Shown: positions 8,987 through 16,967, counted from the first letter of the stretch. The stretch: 34,447 bases of DNA from an uncultured Bacilli bacterium (GCA_934102055.1 CAKOSE010000010.1:1-34447), one strand, 5' to 3'. Notes: a model not told the origin generated them from the letters alone. Made by a program: numbers and translations.

Positions 8987-9195
8987 TAGATTATCCTTTC
9001 TTTATCATCTAGTAGTTTCATTATTGTTAATAAGTTCTGTTCATGAGTGTCTCTTATTTGTTTTAGTATTGTTTTTATGTCTTTATCATATGTTTTTCTT
9101 TCGTATTCTTTTGTTTGTTTTAGGATTAGATAGTTTTCGTTAAATATTTCTTTTAGGTTTATTAGATCATTTGGGGATAAAGTTAATTTTTTCAT
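8986..9195 (-). CDS. Small helical protein, companion of the kinase-like gene
   Basis: The reading frame extends to 9243, overlapping the kinase gene by four bases. The ATG at 9195 has a strong GGAGG six nt upstream and is preferred, giving 69 aa. The sequence is a helical hairpin (MKKLTLSPNDLINLKEIF, then DIKTILKQIRDTHEQNLLTIMKLLD). It resembles short ferritin/coat-F-like proteins of spore formers; this is a weak, by-eye similarity. It lies between the kinase-like gene and the 87-aa protein in one operon. Confidence 0.55.
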   Translation of the reverse strand: MKKLTLSPNDLINLKEIFNENYLILKQTKEYERKTYDKDIKTILKQIRDTHEQNLLTIMKLLDDKERII

Positions 9196-9239
9196 ATTGT
9201 TCCTCCAGTAGTATAGTGAAACTTTTTGTTTTGTTTTAT

Positions 9240-9974
9240 TCATTTTTTTGTGATTAGTTTTGGTGATTCATATCCTATTTTTAGTAATTCTTCTATTATA
9301 TCTTCATAATAGTAGTTTTTATTTGGAATGATTTGTGATAGTTGATGTGCTGATATTTCTTTTTTTATGTTTTTTGGAAGGCTTAGGGTATCTAGATCTA
9401 TGTAATCGTGCATTTGACCTTTGAATGTTCCTTTTTGTAAATAGTAGAGTAATAATCTTATTATGCTTAGTTTATCTTCGTTTTGGCTTAGTAATTGTTT
9501 TACTTTAAACGATATGTTTTCTTCTTCGTATATGTTTTCATTTGAGATATAATCTTCGACTAGGACTGCATCTAGATCTATTATTTGTATGTCATTGTTT
9601 TTTATCATTATGTTTTCTGAATGGATATCTGTATGGTAGATGTTTTGTTTATGCATTTGTTTTATTCTTTTTGTTAGTTCTTTTATAAAAATTAGTAATT
9701 CTTTTGTTGTTAGGTTTTCTAGTTCTTTACTGTGTCCTAGAGTTTTATAATCTTTTAAGTATGGCAATTCTATTTTTGTTTGTTGATATTTATAAATTCT
9801 TTTTTCTTCTTTTGAGAGTTGTTCTACTTTAGTTGGGGTGTTTAGAAATTCGATATTTTTTGTTTTTAGTATTTCCCAGCCTTGTTTTGAGACTGGTGAG
9901 TATTTTATTAGTGTTTTACTATCTTTTATTTTGATTCTTTTACATGCTTCTTGGTGTACTACTAAGTTTTTCAT
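9240..9974 (-). CDS. Protein-kinase-like protein
   Basis: A 244-aa soluble protein with the core of a protein-kinase/APH fold: a catalytic loop HTDIHSENIMI (HxDxxxxN, about residues 118-128) and a metal-binding IIDLDA (about 135) in place of DFG. A clear Gly-rich loop is not visible, and the N-lobe is short, as in RIO/Bud32- or CotS/YutH-like kinases. It heads an operon with two small helical proteins. With cotE in the window, a spore-coat-associated kinase is possible, but this is inference. It ends in TGA, which with the ATGA overlap supports TGA as a stop. Confidence 0.65.
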   Translation of the reverse strand: MKNLVVHQEACKRIKIKDSKTLIKYSPVSKQGWEILKTKNIEFLNTPTKVEQLSKEEKRIYKYQQTKIELPYLKDYKTLGHSKELENLTTKELLIFIKELTKRIKQMHKQNIYHTDIHSENIMIKNNDIQIIDLDAVLVEDYISNENIYEEENISFKVKQLLSQNEDKLSIIRLLLYYLQKGTFKGQMHDYIDLDTLSLPKNIKKEISAHQLSQIIPNKNYYYEDIIEELLKIGYESPKLITKK

Positions 9975-10000
9975 GATTAGTCCCCCTTTTGTGGTTTTAT

Positions 10001-10028
10001 ATTATAACAGTTTTTTTGTTTTTTTCAA
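10001..10028 (-). promoter_or_regulatory. Promoter of the kinase-like operon
   Basis: Minus-strand TTGAAA (10023-10028), 16-nt A-rich spacer, TATAAT (10001-10006). GGGGG lies about 8 nt before the start codon. Confidence 0.7.
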
Positions 10029-10030
10029 GT

Positions 10031-10062
10031 AAAAAGAGTTAATCTTGTTTTATGATTAACTC
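10031..10062 (-). terminator. Intrinsic terminator after clpB
   Basis: Minus-strand perfect 9-bp hairpin GAGTTAATC / GATTAACTC (10036-10062) followed by TTTTTA. Its 5' arm lies in the clpB 3' end. Confidence 0.85.
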
Positions 10063-12138
10063 ATCTTTTGGAATATCTACTGTTATGTCTTTGTTTGCTT
10101 TTATTTTGTTTTCTATTAGGAGTTTTGCTAGTTTTGTTTCTAGTTTTCTGTTTAATAGTCTTTTTAGTGGTCTTGCTCCGAAGTATTCGTTGTATCCGTT
10201 TTCTATGAAGTAATCTTTTGCTTTTTGGGTTAGATTTATTTTTATGTTTAGCTCTATTAGTCTTTGATCTATTTCGTTTATTATTTTGTCTAATACTTCG
10301 TATAGAACGTCTTTTGTTAGTTTTTTGAATATTACTATTTCGTCTATTCTGTTTATGAATTCTGGTTTAAAGTATTTGTTTAGTTCTTCTAGAACTTTTT
10401 CGTCATGGCCTTCTAGGATGTGTTCGCTTCCTACGTTTGAAGTCATGATGATTATTGTGTTTTTGAAATCTACTGTTCGACCATTTGAATCTGTTAATCT
10501 ACCATCATCTAGTATTTGTAGTAATAGGTTTAATACGTCTGGATGGGCTTTTTCTATTTCATCGAATAGGACTATACTATATGGATTTCTACGTACTGCT
10601 TCGGTTAGTTGTCCTCCTTCTTCGTATCCTATGTATCCTGGTGCTGCTCCGATTAGTCTTGATACTGAGTATTTTTCCATGTATTCAGACATATCTATTC
10701 TTATTAAGTGATGTTCGTCATCGAATAGTTCGTATGCTAGACTTTTTGCTACTTCGGTTTTACCTACTCCGGTTGGTCCTAGGAATATGAATGATCCTAT
10801 TGGTTTTTCTGGATCTTTTATTCCGCTTCTTGATCTTATTATGGCATCACTTATTAGTTCTAGTGCTTCTTTTTGACCTTTGACTCTTTTGTTTAGGTTG
10901 TTTTCTAGGTGTAATATTTTATCTTTTTCACTACTCATTAGTTTTGTGATTGGGATATTGGTCCATTTGCTTATTACGTCTGCTATATTATCGCTTGTTA
11001 CTGTATCACTTAGAAGATTATTTGTGTTTTTGTTTTTTAGTTCTTCAAGTTCTTTTTCTAGTCTCGGAATTGTTCCATGTCTTAGACGTGCGGCGGTTTC
11101 TAAATCGTATATATTTTCTGCTTGTTCTAGACTAAATCTTGCTTTGTCTAGTTCTTCTTTTTTATCTTTTATTTGTTTGTTTAGTTCTTTTTCTTTGTTC
11201 CAACTATCTGTTAAAATTTTTTCTTCTTCTTTTAAATCTTTTAATTCGTTTGTTATTTGTTCTTTTCTTTTTTTAGATAGTTCGTCTTTTTCTTTTTTGA
11301 TGGCTTCTTTTTCTATTTCTAGTTTCATTATTTTTCTTGTTAGTTTGTCTAAGTTTGTTGGGACACTATCCATTTGTACTCTTATTGTCGCACAGGCTTC
11401 ATCTACTAAATCTATTGCTTTGTCTGGTAAGTATCTGTCTGTTATGTATCTATTTGATAAGGTGCTTGCAGATACTAGTGCTTTATCTTGAATTGTTACT
11501 CCGTGGTGTATTTCGAATCTTTCTTTTAATCCTCTTAGGATTGCTATTGTGTCTTCGACAGTTGGTTCACTTACGATTATTTTTTGGAATCTTCTTTCTA
11601 GTGCTCCATCTTTTTCTATGTATTTTCTATATTCATTTAGAGTAGTTGCACCGATTACATGGATTTCTCCTCTGGCTAACATTGGTTTTAAGATGTTACC
11701 TGTGTCCATTGCTCCTTCTTGTGCACCAGTTCCTACGATTGTGTGGATTTCGTCAATGAACATTATTATATTCCCTTCGGATTTTTTAATTTCTTCTAGG
11801 ACTTTTTTTAGTCTTTCTTCGAATTCTCCACGATATTTGGCTCCTGCTATTAAGGCTGCCATGTCAAGTTCCCAAATTGTTTTGTCTTTCAATGATTCTG
11901 GGACATCGCCTTTTACTATTCTTTGGGCTAGTCCTTCGACTATTGCGGTTTTACCTACTCCTGGTTCTCCGATTAGGACGGGATTGTTTTTTGTTTTTCT
12001 TGATAATATTCTTGTGATGCTTCTTATTTCTTCATCACGTCCTATTACGGGATCTACTTTTCTTGCATTTATATCATTTGTGATATTTCTACCATATTTT
12101 TCTAAAACGTTTTCTTCTTCATTATTTTGATTAAACAT
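10039..12138 (-). CDS. clpB: ClpB-type AAA+ disaggregase lacking the N-domain
   Basis: A 699-aa double-AAA+ ATPase. NBD1 has Walker A GEPGVGKT (residues ~57-64) and Walker B IIMFIDEIH. The coiled-coil middle domain (about 255-390) contains the ClpB-type DLETAARLRHGTIPRLEKEL. NBD2 has GPTGVGKT (about 455) and IVLFDEIEKAHP. The N-terminal substrate domain is missing: the protein begins ~25 residues before the AAA module, as in mycoplasmal ClpB. No ClpP-binding IGF/L loop was seen. ClpB resolves protein aggregates with DnaK. The ATG at 12138 is chosen because GAGGGGTG precedes it; a GTG three codons earlier is less likely. It is regulated by HrcA through a CIRCE operator. Confidence 0.93.
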   Translation of the reverse strand: MFNQNNEEENVLEKYGRNITNDINARKVDPVIGRDEEIRSITRILSRKTKNNPVLIGEPGVGKTAIVEGLAQRIVKGDVPESLKDKTIWELDMAALIAGAKYRGEFEERLKKVLEEIKKSEGNIIMFIDEIHTIVGTGAQEGAMDTGNILKPMLARGEIHVIGATTLNEYRKYIEKDGALERRFQKIIVSEPTVEDTIAILRGLKERFEIHHGVTIQDKALVSASTLSNRYITDRYLPDKAIDLVDEACATIRVQMDSVPTNLDKLTRKIMKLEIEKEAIKKEKDELSKKRKEQITNELKDLKEEEKILTDSWNKEKELNKQIKDKKEELDKARFSLEQAENIYDLETAARLRHGTIPRLEKELEELKNKNTNNLLSDTVTSDNIADVISKWTNIPITKLMSSEKDKILHLENNLNKRVKGQKEALELISDAIIRSRSGIKDPEKPIGSFIFLGPTGVGKTEVAKSLAYELFDDEHHLIRIDMSEYMEKYSVSRLIGAAPGYIGYEEGGQLTEAVRRNPYSIVLFDEIEKAHPDVLNLLLQILDDGRLTDSNGRTVDFKNTIIIMTSNVGSEHILEGHDEKVLEELNKYFKPEFINRIDEIVIFKKLTKDVLYEVLDKIINEIDQRLIELNIKINLTQKAKDYFIENGYNEYFGARPLKRLLNRKLETKLAKLLIENKIKANKDITVDIPKDELIIKQD

Positions 12139-12158
12139 ATTTATCACCCCTCATTATA

Positions 12159-12187
12159 AGTATATTATATTTTTTAGCACTTGTCAA
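12159..12187 (-). promoter_or_regulatory. clpB promoter
   Basis: Minus-strand perfect TTGACA (12182-12187), 17-nt spacer and TATACT (12159-12164). The -35 box lies inside the CIRCE element, so a bound repressor would block RNA polymerase. Confidence 0.85.
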
Positions 12188-12200
12188 GTTTGAGTGCTAA
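12174..12200. promoter_or_regulatory. CIRCE operator (HrcA binding site)
   Basis: The plus strand reads TTAGCACTT, a 9-nt spacer, then GAGTGCTAA. This is the CIRCE inverted repeat (9-9-9) with a single mismatch in one arm. HrcA binds CIRCE and releases it on heat shock. It covers the -35 box of clpB. Confidence 0.95.
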
Positions 12201-12208
12201 TTTTATTT

Positions 12209-12241
12209 AAAAAAAATACCTATATACTAATATATAGTATT
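12209..12241 (-). terminator. Terminator of the deaminase gene
   Basis: Minus-strand hairpin of ~11 bp with one bulged G (AATACTATATA pairing with TATATAGGTATT, 12215-12241), followed by a T run. It overlaps the gene's stop and separates it from the CIRCE-controlled clpB. Confidence 0.7.
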
Positions 12242-12670
12242 TTTGTATTCTTTTAAGATGTTTTTGCAGTTTTCGTTTTCCATTTTCATTACTTTTAGTG
12301 TATTATTTGGGTGTTTTATGTATTCATATATGAAATCATCTCTAAAGCCAATGCTTGCTACTTCTTTTCTGTCTGTTCCAAAGTATATTTCTTTGATGTT
12401 TGACCAGATTATTGCGGATAAACACATTGGACATGGTTCACTTGTTGTATAGATTATGCATCCTGTTAAGTCGTGTGTTTTTAGTCTTTTTGCTGCATCT
12501 CTTATGGCATTTATTTCAGCGTGTGCTGTTGGATCGTGATCTTTTAGGACTTTATTGTGCCCTCTTCCTACTATTTTGTTATCTTTTAGGATTATTGCTC
12601 CGAATGGTCCTCCTTCTTCGTTTTTCATTCCTTGTTTTGCTTCTTGAGTAGCTTCTTCTAAATAGTTCAT
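12227..12670 (-). CDS. Guanine-deaminase-like nucleoside deaminase
   Basis: A 147-aa zinc deaminase of the CDA fold. The zinc ligands and the catalytic Glu are H50-A-E52 in DPTAHAEINAIR and the pair C80/C83 in SEPCPMC. TTSEPCPMC, GPFGAIILKD near the N-terminus and IGFRDDFIYEYI near the end fit B. subtilis GuaD (guanine to xanthine) better than tRNA deaminase TadA. Cytosolic purine salvage is the likely role. It starts 15 nt after the stop of the upstream hypothetical gene with GGAGAGA in between, so the two may be cotranscribed. Confidence 0.85.
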   Translation of the reverse strand: MNYLEEATQEAKQGMKNEEGGPFGAIILKDNKIVGRGHNKVLKDHDPTAHAEINAIRDAAKRLKTHDLTGCIIYTTSEPCPMCLSAIIWSNIKEIYFGTDRKEVASIGFRDDFIYEYIKHPNNTLKVMKMENENCKNILKEYKNTIY

Positions 12671-12685
12671 GTTATCTCTCCTTAA

Positions 12686-13513
12686 TTAATAAATTACTTT
12701 ACCATCTAAGTTGCATATATAACAATTTGGCATTAATTTTTTTATTTGTTCTAATATTTTTTTATCATTTTCGTAAATTCTCCCTACTAGGAGCCCTTCG
12801 ATTAAGCATTTTGGAATTCCTAGTATTATTGCACTTTCTCTATCTGTAAAGAAATCATCTTTATTTTTTCTTTTTGCTATAAAATTTTCATAATAATTTT
12901 TATCTACGAAATCTTGGCATTCTTCGTCTGTCATTTTTTCATTCAATATATCTTTTTCTTTTAGTTTTTTAATATATTCGTTATCTGCATTTATAATAAT
13001 TCCTACTTGAACTTTATCTTGAACTAAACTGGGCATAAATCTTGCTTCTTTTGTTTGTTCCATGTACCATCTTTGATAATGCTTTTCTGTTATTATTTTC
13101 ATTATATCCTTCATTTTACTATAGGGTATTACTTGGGTTTCTGTTTTAGCATCTCCCATATTGTTGTATCTGATTGTTCCTCCACTATAAAAATCTATAT
13201 AATCTTTTAAATAGTAATCTTGTTTTAAATTCCATACTCCTACACAACCTGGATATTTTGATAGTCTTCCATCTATAAAATAACTGGCTAAAAGATCATT
13301 TTTTATTATTTCTTTTAATCCTTCATAATTAAGATATGTTCCATGCAGTAAAGTTCCTTTTTTTAGATATACTTGTTCTCCTATTTTATATTTATTGTTT
13401 TTTGGTACGTAGTTTTCTTTAGCTTGATAAAAGTTTTTTAATTGTTCTTGAATTAGTACTTTTGAAATATTGGTAAATCTTTTTTCTATTATTTCATTTA
13501 TTTGTTCTTTCAT
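12686..13513 (-). CDS. Hypothetical protein, possible ART-like N-terminal part
   Basis: A 275-aa soluble protein. The segment YLKKGTLLHGTYLNYEGLKEI (about residues 49-69) resembles the LLHGT...L..I entry of ADP-ribosyltransferase/KptA-like folds, but I cannot confirm the remaining catalytic residues. The C-terminal third (ESAIILGIPKCLIEGLLVGRIY, then PNCYICNLDGKVIY) is distinctive. There is no signal peptide or membrane helix. It has its own ribosome binding site (GGAGAAAG) and precedes the deaminase gene. Function unknown. Confidence 0.6.
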   Translation of the reverse strand: MKEQINEIIEKRFTNISKVLIQEQLKNFYQAKENYVPKNNKYKIGEQVYLKKGTLLHGTYLNYEGLKEIIKNDLLASYFIDGRLSKYPGCVGVWNLKQDYYLKDYIDFYSGGTIRYNNMGDAKTETQVIPYSKMKDIMKIITEKHYQRWYMEQTKEARFMPSLVQDKVQVGIIINADNEYIKKLKEKDILNEKMTDEECQDFVDKNYYENFIAKRKNKDDFFTDRESAIILGIPKCLIEGLLVGRIYENDKKILEQIKKLMPNCYICNLDGKVIY

Positions 13514-13582
13514 TGCTTTCTCCTTTTAGTTTGTTTATTATAGTATATCATAGTTTTTTTGTTTTAATTTCATATTTGTTTT

Positions 13583-14590
13583 TTAACGCCTTTTGTGTCC
13601 TATGTTATTTGGTTCTTCTTCATATTTATGGAGTTCTTTGTCATATTCTTTGATTTTTTGATAATTGTTTGGTGTTTCATGGTGGATTTCTTTTTGGCTG
13701 TTTATAATTTTTTCGTTTTTTTTCGAGTTACTTGATATTAATGTGCTTGTGGTTGTTGGTTCTTTTTGTTGTTTTGACAATTTTTCTTTATATTCTTTTA
13801 TTAATCTATGTGTTTCATTATAATCTATTTGTTGATATGCTAAAGTTTTTTTAAATGGTGCTAGTAGTCCATTAAATTTTGGAGTTTTATCATAGTATTT
13901 ATGTTTAAACTCATAATTCATTGAATGTAGAACTTGTTTAAAGAATTCTTTTGCTTCTTGGCCTTGTTCTTGCTCTAAATATTCCCAAGCTTTAATAATA
14001 TCAAATAAGTATAGATTCATAAATTTTTCTCCTAGAATGTTTTGTAGTTCATCAACTATTTTTACTTCTTTTGGATATCCGCATCCTGTTGTTTTTAAAT
14101 TATATTTTTTAGCAAGCTCTCTTGTTCTATGTTCTGTTAATCCTTCAAGTATAGGATTACTACCTCCTGAACCACAAAAATGTAAACTTTCATGAAGTAA
14201 ATTTTCTTCATAAAATTCCTTTGCATCTATACCTTTTATAAATATATGTTTCATATAAGTAACAAATGTGTTGTCATTTATTATTAAGTTATCTTTGTTA
14301 TATGGTAAATGTTTTTTTAGTAGTCCATTTCCTGGGATTTTTTTTATTTTGTTTAATAGGTTATATACTTGTTCTGGAAAATTGATTTTGTAATCGGGAG
14401 TTGAAACAAAACAAGAAATGGTGCCTGTTTCCCAAATTATAATTTCGTTTTTAAAATCTTTTATTTGTTTTAGTCTGATAATATCTTCTATGTTAATAAC
14501 ATCTCCATATTCTTTAAGTATAATTTTAACGTAGTTTTCTAATTGAAGTGCTAAAGTTTCTTGTATGTTTTCTTTTGTTTTTTGATCCAT
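13583..14590 (-). CDS. Putative HEXXH zinc metallopeptidase-like protein
   Basis: 335 aa from the preferred ATG at 14590 (a GTG three codons upstream is possible). The centre carries H133-E134-S-L-H137 in ENLLHESLHFCG. It is followed 16 residues later by ILEGLTEHRTRE, whose E153 is placed like the third zinc ligand of gluzincins. The last ~70 residues are a polar, Lys/Glu/Asn-rich tail that is probably disordered. No signal peptide is seen, so an intracellular protease or an inactive relative is possible. I do not recognise the family. It is divergent from tsaC. Confidence 0.6.
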   Translation of the reverse strand: MDQKTKENIQETLALQLENYVKIILKEYGDVINIEDIIRLKQIKDFKNEIIIWETGTISCFVSTPDYKINFPEQVYNLLNKIKKIPGNGLLKKHLPYNKDNLIINDNTFVTYMKHIFIKGIDAKEFYEENLLHESLHFCGSGGSNPILEGLTEHRTRELAKKYNLKTTGCGYPKEVKIVDELQNILGEKFMNLYLFDIIKAWEYLEQEQGQEAKEFFKQVLHSMNYEFKHKYYDKTPKFNGLLAPFKKTLAYQQIDYNETHRLIKEYKEKLSKQQKEPTTTSTLISSNSKKNEKIINSQKEIHHETPNNYQKIKEYDKELHKYEEEPNNIGHKRR

Positions 14591-14675
14591 TATACTCACA
14601 ACCCTACTTTTGATTATTTCTAGTTAATCTATTTTTATGTTTATTATAGTATAACATATTTTTATAAATTCTTAT

Positions 14676-14703
14676 TTGATATCTTTTGTTTTTTTAATTA
14701 TAA
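14676..14703 (+). promoter_or_regulatory. Promoter of tsaC
   Basis: TTGATA (14676-14681), 16-nt spacer, TATAAT (14698-14703), followed by GGTGATA before the start codon at 14721. Confidence 0.6.
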
Positions 14704-14720
14704 TGTTGTTGGTGATAAGT

Positions 14721-15740
14721 ATGAGCACTATGATTAATGGTTTAGATTTAGAAATGATTAAGAAAGCTGGAAATGCTATTAGAGAAGGAAAGCTTGTTAT
14801 TTTTCCTACTGAGACTGTATATGGAATTGGGGCGAATGGTCTTGATGAGGAAGCTGTTAAAAATATTTTTCGCGTAAAAGGTAGAGCCAGTGATAATCCT
14901 TTAATACTACATGTTGGTAATTTTGAAATGATTGATATGGTTTGTAAGAATATTAACAGTACTGAAAAGAGACTTATTGATACTTTTTTTCCTGGTCCTC
15001 TTACTGTTGTTCTTGAAAAGTCTGATTTAGTACCTGATGCTGTATCGGGTGGGCTTTCTACTGTTGGGGTTAGGATGCCTAATAATGAGATTGCTAGAAA
15101 TTTAATTAATTTTTCTGGAGTTCCGGTTGCTGCGCCTTCTGCTAATATATCTGGTAAACCTTCTGGCACATGTGTTTTGGATATTGATGATTCTTTAAAA
15201 GAGAGTGTTTCTTTTGTAATTGATGGCGGCAGTACTTTAGTTGGGCTTGAATCTACTGTTGTTAGAGTAGTTTCAGGAGTTGTTAATATTTTAAGACCTG
15301 GTAAGATTGCTTTGGAAGATTTTATTGATGCTGGATTTGATGCTATGTATGATAAAAATGTTTTCAATGATGTTAAACTTAATGATAAAGTTATGTCTCC
15401 AGGAATGAAATATAAACATTATGCTCCGAATGTTAAGTGTTTGCTTATATATTCTGAAAATAATGATAAGTTTGTATCTAAGGTTCATGAGTTTGAGTCT
15501 GATTATAATATTCTTGTTGTTTGTATGGAAAATAATTTTGATAAGTTTAAAAATGCTATTTCTATGGGGTCTTCTTTAGAGGAAGTATCACATAATATAT
15601 TTCATATTTTAAGAGAACTTGATAAGACTAATTATGATTTAGTTATAGTTGAAGGTGTTAAGAAAAAGGGACTTGGTGTTGCTATTATGAATAGGCTTAT
15701 TAGGGCTTGTTCTTATAACTATATTTATATAAAAAAATAA
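14721..15740 (+). CDS. tsaC: L-threonylcarbamoyladenylate synthase (Sua5/TsaC)
   Basis: A 339-aa Sua5-type enzyme that makes threonylcarbamoyl-AMP from Thr, bicarbonate and ATP for the t6A modification of ANN-decoding tRNAs. The YrdC domain covers residues ~8-190, with PTETVYGIG, the KGR motif in VKGRASDNPLILHV, FFPGPLTVVLEKS, GVRMPN and APSANISGKPSG. A C-terminal Sua5 domain follows (about 225-339, from SPGMKYKHYAP). The open frame extends 15 codons upstream across the promoter; the ATG at 14721 with GGTGAT is the real start. It is convergent with the ASCH gene. Confidence 0.95.
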   Translation: MSTMINGLDLEMIKKAGNAIREGKLVIFPTETVYGIGANGLDEEAVKNIFRVKGRASDNPLILHVGNFEMIDMVCKNINSTEKRLIDTFFPGPLTVVLEKSDLVPDAVSGGLSTVGVRMPNNEIARNLINFSGVPVAAPSANISGKPSGTCVLDIDDSLKESVSFVIDGGSTLVGLESTVVRVVSGVVNILRPGKIALEDFIDAGFDAMYDKNVFNDVKLNDKVMSPGMKYKHYAPNVKCLLIYSENNDKFVSKVHEFESDYNILVVCMENNFDKFKNAISMGSSLEEVSHNIFHILRELDKTNYDLVIVEGVKKKGLGVAIMNRLIRACSYNYIYIKK

Positions 15741-15746
15741 AGACTT

Positions 15747-16139
15747 TTAATTGGTCTCTATTTCGTAATTCCATATATTTAGTTTTCCTTTGGCTGGGAT
15801 TGGTTTTATTTTTTTGATATCTTTTAGTATCCAGGCATATCTTCCTTCTTCATAGTATCCACATAGATATTCTGTTTCATTTTGTTTTATTTCTTTTATA
15901 AATTCTTGATCCATGTATTTACAATCTACTAGGGTTGCTTTTGCTATTATGTTGCCATTATTCATTTTTAGATCTTTTGTTAATTCTAATAATTCTTGTG
16001 TTCTTCTTTTATCACTTACTTTACTGGCATGGATATAGATTTCTCCACGATAATTGGTTTTCCAACTTCTTGTTTCTATATTTTTTATATTTTCTTTTAT
16101 TAGGGTTGCGAATGGTTCTTTTATACTTATTACTTTCAT
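15747..16139 (-). CDS. ASCH domain protein
   Basis: A 130-aa protein consisting of one ASCH domain (a PUA-like RNA-binding beta barrel). Visible signatures are ISIKEPFATLIKENIKNIETRSWKT with the conserved K-x-x-E-x-R-x-W run, YRGEIYIHAS, and the closing RYAWILKDIKKIKP-PAKGKLNIW. Some ASCH proteins hydrolyse N4-acetylcytidine (YqfB) or bind RNA; which applies is not clear. It ends six nt from the convergent tsaC stop. AGGAGT precedes the ATG. Confidence 0.85.
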   Translation of the reverse strand: MKVISIKEPFATLIKENIKNIETRSWKTNYRGEIYIHASKVSDKRRTQELLELTKDLKMNNGNIIAKATLVDCKYMDQEFIKEIKQNETEYLCGYYEEGRYAWILKDIKKIKPIPAKGKLNIWNYEIETN

Positions 16140-16208
16140 ATGTTACTCCTTTTTGTTTATTTTAACATATTTGTTTTTTTATAAAAGTGTGTTTCAAAAC
16201 ATTTAGGT

Positions 16209-16235
16209 ATAATAAAACCCTTGATAAACAAGGGT
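16209..16235 (-). terminator. Terminator of tRNA-Ala
   Basis: Minus-strand perfect 7-bp hairpin ACCCTTG / CAAGGGT (16217-16235), then TTTATTAT. Confidence 0.85.
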
Positions 16236-16247
16236 AATAATCAATAT

Positions 16248-16324
16248 TGGTGGAGAATAAGGGATTCGAACCCTTGGCCTCCTGCGTGCAAGGCAGGCGC
16301 TCTAGCCAGCTGAGCTAATTCCCC
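16248..16324 (-). tRNA. tRNA-Ala (anticodon TGC)
   Basis: A 77-nt tRNA with encoded CCA. The acceptor stem GGGGAAT / ATTCTCC contains the G3-U70 wobble pair that defines alanine tRNAs. The D arm GCTC..GAGC, the anticodon arm CCTGC-CTTGCAC-GCAGG (anticodon TGC, plus-strand 16288-16290) and the T arm GGTTCGAATCC are all regular. It has its own promoter and terminator. Confidence 0.98.
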
Positions 16325-16357
16325 AGATAAGCGTTCCTTTTGTTAAGGACACTTATA

Positions 16358-16385
16358 ATTATACTTATTTTTCTATGTTTGTCAA
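16358..16385 (-). promoter_or_regulatory. tRNA-Ala promoter
   Basis: Minus-strand TTGACA (16380-16385), 16-nt spacer, TATAAT (16358-16363); both hexamers are perfect. It lies immediately downstream of the khpA stop codon, with no terminator between, so khpA readthrough may also transcribe the tRNA. Confidence 0.85.
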
Positions 16386-16389
16386 TAGT

Positions 16390-16638
16390 TTAAATACTAT
16401 CAATGTTAATTTTTACTTTTTTATTGTCTTTTAAGTAGCTACTAGCTTGGACTATTGTTCTTATTGAATGAATTACTTTTCCACTTTTTCCTATTACTCT
16501 AGGCATATCAGATTCTGATATTAGTACTTCTAGTTGTACTTCATTTTCATTTTCTGATGGGAATTCTTTCACTGCGACTATGTCTTTATCTTTTACTAGT
16601 GATAGAATTATTTCTTGTGTTAAGTTTAATAAATCCAT
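16390..16638 (-). CDS. khpA: KH-domain RNA-binding protein KhpA
   Basis: An 82-aa protein (YlqC family) that is a single type II KH domain, with the GxxG loop GKSG in RVIGKSGKVIHSIRTIV (about residues 48-64). With KhpB it binds RNA and affects cell division and cell length in Gram-positives. Its ATG overlaps the rpsP stop by one base (TAATG), the classical rpsP-khpA order. The usual downstream rimM-trmD are not here. Confidence 0.92.
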   Translation of the reverse strand: MDLLNLTQEIILSLVKDKDIVAVKEFPSENENEVQLEVLISESDMPRVIGKSGKVIHSIRTIVQASSYLKDNKKVKINIDSI

Positions 16639-16910
16639 TATTTACTTTGTCTTTCTTCGTGAAATTTTTTCATTATTCCAGCTTTGCTTAATAAATCTTT
16701 TGCTGTATCTGTTAAAATTGCTCCATTTCTTAACCATTTTAAAGCTACTTCTTCATTAATTTTTATTTCTGCTGGTTCTGTTATTGGGTTATAGAATCCT
16801 ATTAATTCAAGATATTTTCCATCTCTTGGGCTTCTTGAATCTGTTGCTACTATACGATAACTGGGTCTTTTCTTTGAACCCATTCTTGTTAATCTTATTT
16901 TTACTGCCAT
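16638..16910 (-). CDS. rpsP: 30S ribosomal protein S16
   Basis: A 90-aa ribosomal protein with the S16 signature AVKIRLTRMGSKKRPSYRIV at the N-terminus and DSRSPRDGKYLELIGFYNP following. The frame opens six codons earlier, but AAAGGAGTG lies inside that extension, so the ATG at 16910 is the start. First gene of the rpsP-khpA operon with a near-consensus promoter. Confidence 0.98.
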   Translation of the reverse strand: MAVKIRLTRMGSKKRPSYRIVATDSRSPRDGKYLELIGFYNPITEPAEIKINEEVALKWLRNGAILTDTAKDLLSKAGIMKKFHEERQSK

Positions 16911-16938
16911 TTTTTTCACTCCTTTCAATCTGATATGT

Positions 16939-16967
16939 ATTATATACTACTTTTTTTTGCTTGTCAA
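16939..16967 (-). promoter_or_regulatory. rpsP-khpA promoter
   Basis: Minus-strand TTGACA (16962-16967), 17-nt spacer, TATAAT (16939-16944), both perfect. The -35 is one arm of a 7-bp inverted repeat, TGTCAAC / GTTGACA (16962-16982). Confidence 0.9.

Noticed and set aside
9240..9243. TGA read as tryptophan (mycoplasma code)
   Set aside because: The kinase gene ends in TGA in a normal ATGA overlap and all Trp positions in conserved proteins are TGG, so the code is standard.
10039..12138. ClpC or ClpE
   Set aside because: The long ClpB-type middle domain is present and no ClpP-interaction loop was found.
12227..12670. tRNA adenosine deaminase TadA
   Set aside because: The motif TTSEPCPMC and the C-terminal part fit the guanine deaminase family better.
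14672..15367. 231-codon minus-strand ORF
   Set aside because: Antisense shadow of the clearly coding tsaC gene; its protein is low in conserved features and has no ribosome binding site.
16248..16324. tRNA-Ala as integration site of a mobile element
   Set aside because: No duplicated tRNA 3' end, integrase or phage gene is seen on either side.
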